Shown: positions 21,383 through 22,411 of the stretch, in pieces
Numbering within the stretch: position 1 is the first letter of the stretch
Layout: the number at the start of each line of letters is the position of its first letter
Origin: Actinomycetes bacterium
GTDB taxonomy: Bacteria; Actinomycetota; Acidimicrobiia; Acidimicrobiales; RAAP-2
Length of the DNA stretch: 22,411 nt
Direction: 5' to 3'
NCBI GenBank assembly: GCA_021784205.1
Contig: JAJXTB010000029.1
Span: 1-22,411 of the forward strand
Program-made: the position numbers and the translations under genes
The notes under the pieces: generated by a model
Databases searched by the model: none
The model's input: only the letters and a program-made list of their open reading frames with translations
Told to the model about the DNA's origin: nothing

Positions 21383-22309
21383 GTGACCTCGAGTGCTGCC
21401 GCGAAGTGGGTCCCGCGCTACGTGGCCATCGGACTCGCGTGGGGATGCTCGTTTCTCTTCATCAAACAATCGCTCACGTTTCTCACTCCCGTGGGCGTCG
21501 CCTTCTCGCGCTGGCTGCTCGGAGCCCTCACGCTGCTCGCGATCTCGCGCGTGCGCGGCGTGCGACTCCCGCCGCGGGGCCCTGTGTGGATCCACCTCGC
21601 CGTGATCGCCCTCATCTTCAACGTCGGCCCGGGAATACTCTTCGCCTTCGCTGAGACCCGGTCGACGTCGATTCTCGCCGGACTGGTGAACTCGCTGACG
21701 CCGCTCACCTCTCTCTTCTTCATCTCGGTCATCTTTCGCGACGAGCCGGTCACGCACGCGCAAGTGTTGGGAATGGCGGTGGGCCTCGTCGGCGTCGTCG
21801 TCCTCCTTGGCGTCTGGCGTGGTGTGGGCGCAACCTCGTGGGTGGCGGTAACGGCGCTCGGCTTCGCGGTCAGCCTGTACGGCGTGACCTTCCCCTACAT
21901 CCGTCGTCACCTCACGCCGCGCGACCTCGCGCCGTCGTCTCTCGCCAGCGCCCAAATGATCCTCGCGACGATTTTCCTCGCTCCGGCCTTCGCCCTGGAC
22001 GGCCTCAACGGTCACGCGCCCACTACGGGGTCGCTCGTGAGCCTTCTGCTGCTCGGCGCCATCGGCAGCGGCTTTGCCTACATGTGGAACTTCGAGGTCA
22101 TCGCGGCCGCCGGCGGCGCGATGGCGAGCACCGTGACATATCTCACGCCGATCGTGGCGATCCTCGCCGGCGTCAGCATCTTGCACGAGCCCCTCTACTG
22201 GTTCGAGCCCGTCGGTGGCGCGATCGTACTGGTGGGTGCGGCAATCGGACAGGGTCGACTACGTCGTCGTCATCCAGTGGGCCTTCGGCCGATGGATCAG
22301 CCCCGGTAG
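21383..22309 (+). CDS. EamA-family (drug/metabolite) transporter
   Basis: A 308-aa membrane protein with ten predicted helices in two EamA repeats (about residues 12-140 and 152-294). Typical elements are AIGLAWGCSFLFIKQSLTFLTPVGVAFSRWLLGALTL, GLVNSLTPLTSLFFISVIFRDEPVTHAQVLGMAVGLVGVVVLLG in the first half, and TVTYLTPIVAILAGVSILHEPL in the second. Members export metabolites or amino acids; the substrate is unknown. The start GTG 21383 has no ribosome-binding site, and a TACACT -10-like hexamer lies 6 nt before it, so the mRNA may be leaderless. The last about 15 residues are basic and cytosolic. Confidence 0.88.
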   Translation: MTSSAAAKWVPRYVAIGLAWGCSFLFIKQSLTFLTPVGVAFSRWLLGALTLLAISRVRGVRLPPRGPVWIHLAVIALIFNVGPGILFAFAETRSTSILAGLVNSLTPLTSLFFISVIFRDEPVTHAQVLGMAVGLVGVVVLLGVWRGVGATSWVAVTALGFAVSLYGVTFPYIRRHLTPRDLAPSSLASAQMILATIFLAPAFALDGLNGHAPTTGSLVSLLLLGAIGSGFAYMWNFEVIAAAGGAMASTVTYLTPIVAILAGVSILHEPLYWFEPVGGAIVLVGAAIGQGRLRRRHPVGLRPMDQPR

Positions 22310-22332
22310 ACTGGTCCAAGTCCTTCGGGGCG

Positions 22333-22404
<72 letters not shown>

Positions 22405-22411
22405 CTCCGCA

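Noticed and set aside
21356..22186. 276-aa open frame antisense to the EamA transporter
   Set aside because: Extremely charged composition from antisense reading of membrane-protein codons; no family.

Overview
The window reads as a chromosomal segment of a high-GC Actinomycetota. This rests on the GC-rich coding sequence, frequent GTG starts, 4-nt ATGA gene overlaps, a stand-alone adenosylcobalamin-dependent (class II) ribonucleotide reductase with NrdR-like boxes, a PimB-type mannosyltransferase in an operon with SRPBCC and ROK-kinase genes, a group II truncated haemoglobin and a short F420-type LLM oxidoreductase. The class cannot be fixed from the sequence; Acidimicrobiia-like is only an impression.

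Layout. 1-2546 (+): the end of pdhA, then pdhB and pdhC, translationally coupled genes of a pyruvate (2-oxoacid) dehydrogenase complex. 2547-3006: non-coding, with three hairpins and a segment that may be the 5' remnant of a group II intron. 3007-4163 (-): two adjacent secreted proteins resembling the DUF4232 type. 4299-5399 (+): a three-His-box fatty acid desaturase. 5496-6089 (-): a YdeI/OmpD-associated family protein. 6157-9117: a mobile insertion. 9113-11962 (-): nrdJ, with a well-formed promoter and two NrdR-like boxes. 12215-14594 (+): glycerol kinase and an SMP-30-like protein. 14591-19276 (-): a probable six-gene operon (small Cys protein, PimB-like GT4, SRPBCC, ROK sugar kinase, LLM oxidoreductase, AlaC-like aminotransferase). 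19440-19673 (+): a small ORF. 19728-20917 (-): a three-gene unit (membrane PH-domain protein, zinc-ribbon protein, thioredoxin-like protein). 20975-21346 (-): truncated haemoglobin. 21383-22309 (+): EamA transporter. 22334-22404 (+): tRNA-Gly(TCC).

The most interesting part is 6162-9112. It consists of two abutting modules, A (6162-6781) and B (6787-9112). Each begins with TGTGAAC and ends with the inverted sequence TTCACA. Each right end has the same array of four imperfect repeats spaced 22, 22 and 23 bp, of the kind expected of iterated transposase-binding sites. The pair is flanked by an exact 5-bp direct repeat TCACG (6157-6161 and 9113-9117). Neither module encodes a recognisable transposase. 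A carries one small PH-like protein. B carries an HTH gene broken by one in-frame stop, a Phd/YefM-type antitoxin, a RelE/ParE-type toxin with an unusual C-terminal extension, and an orphan ORF. The right end lies directly against the nrdJ stop codon. Removing the insertion and one TCACG copy rejoins nrdJ and the ydeI-like gene on the same strand, 67 bp apart. I infer a tandem pair of non-autonomous 'mobile insertion cassettes', moved by a related IS elsewhere, that spread a toxin-antitoxin locus.
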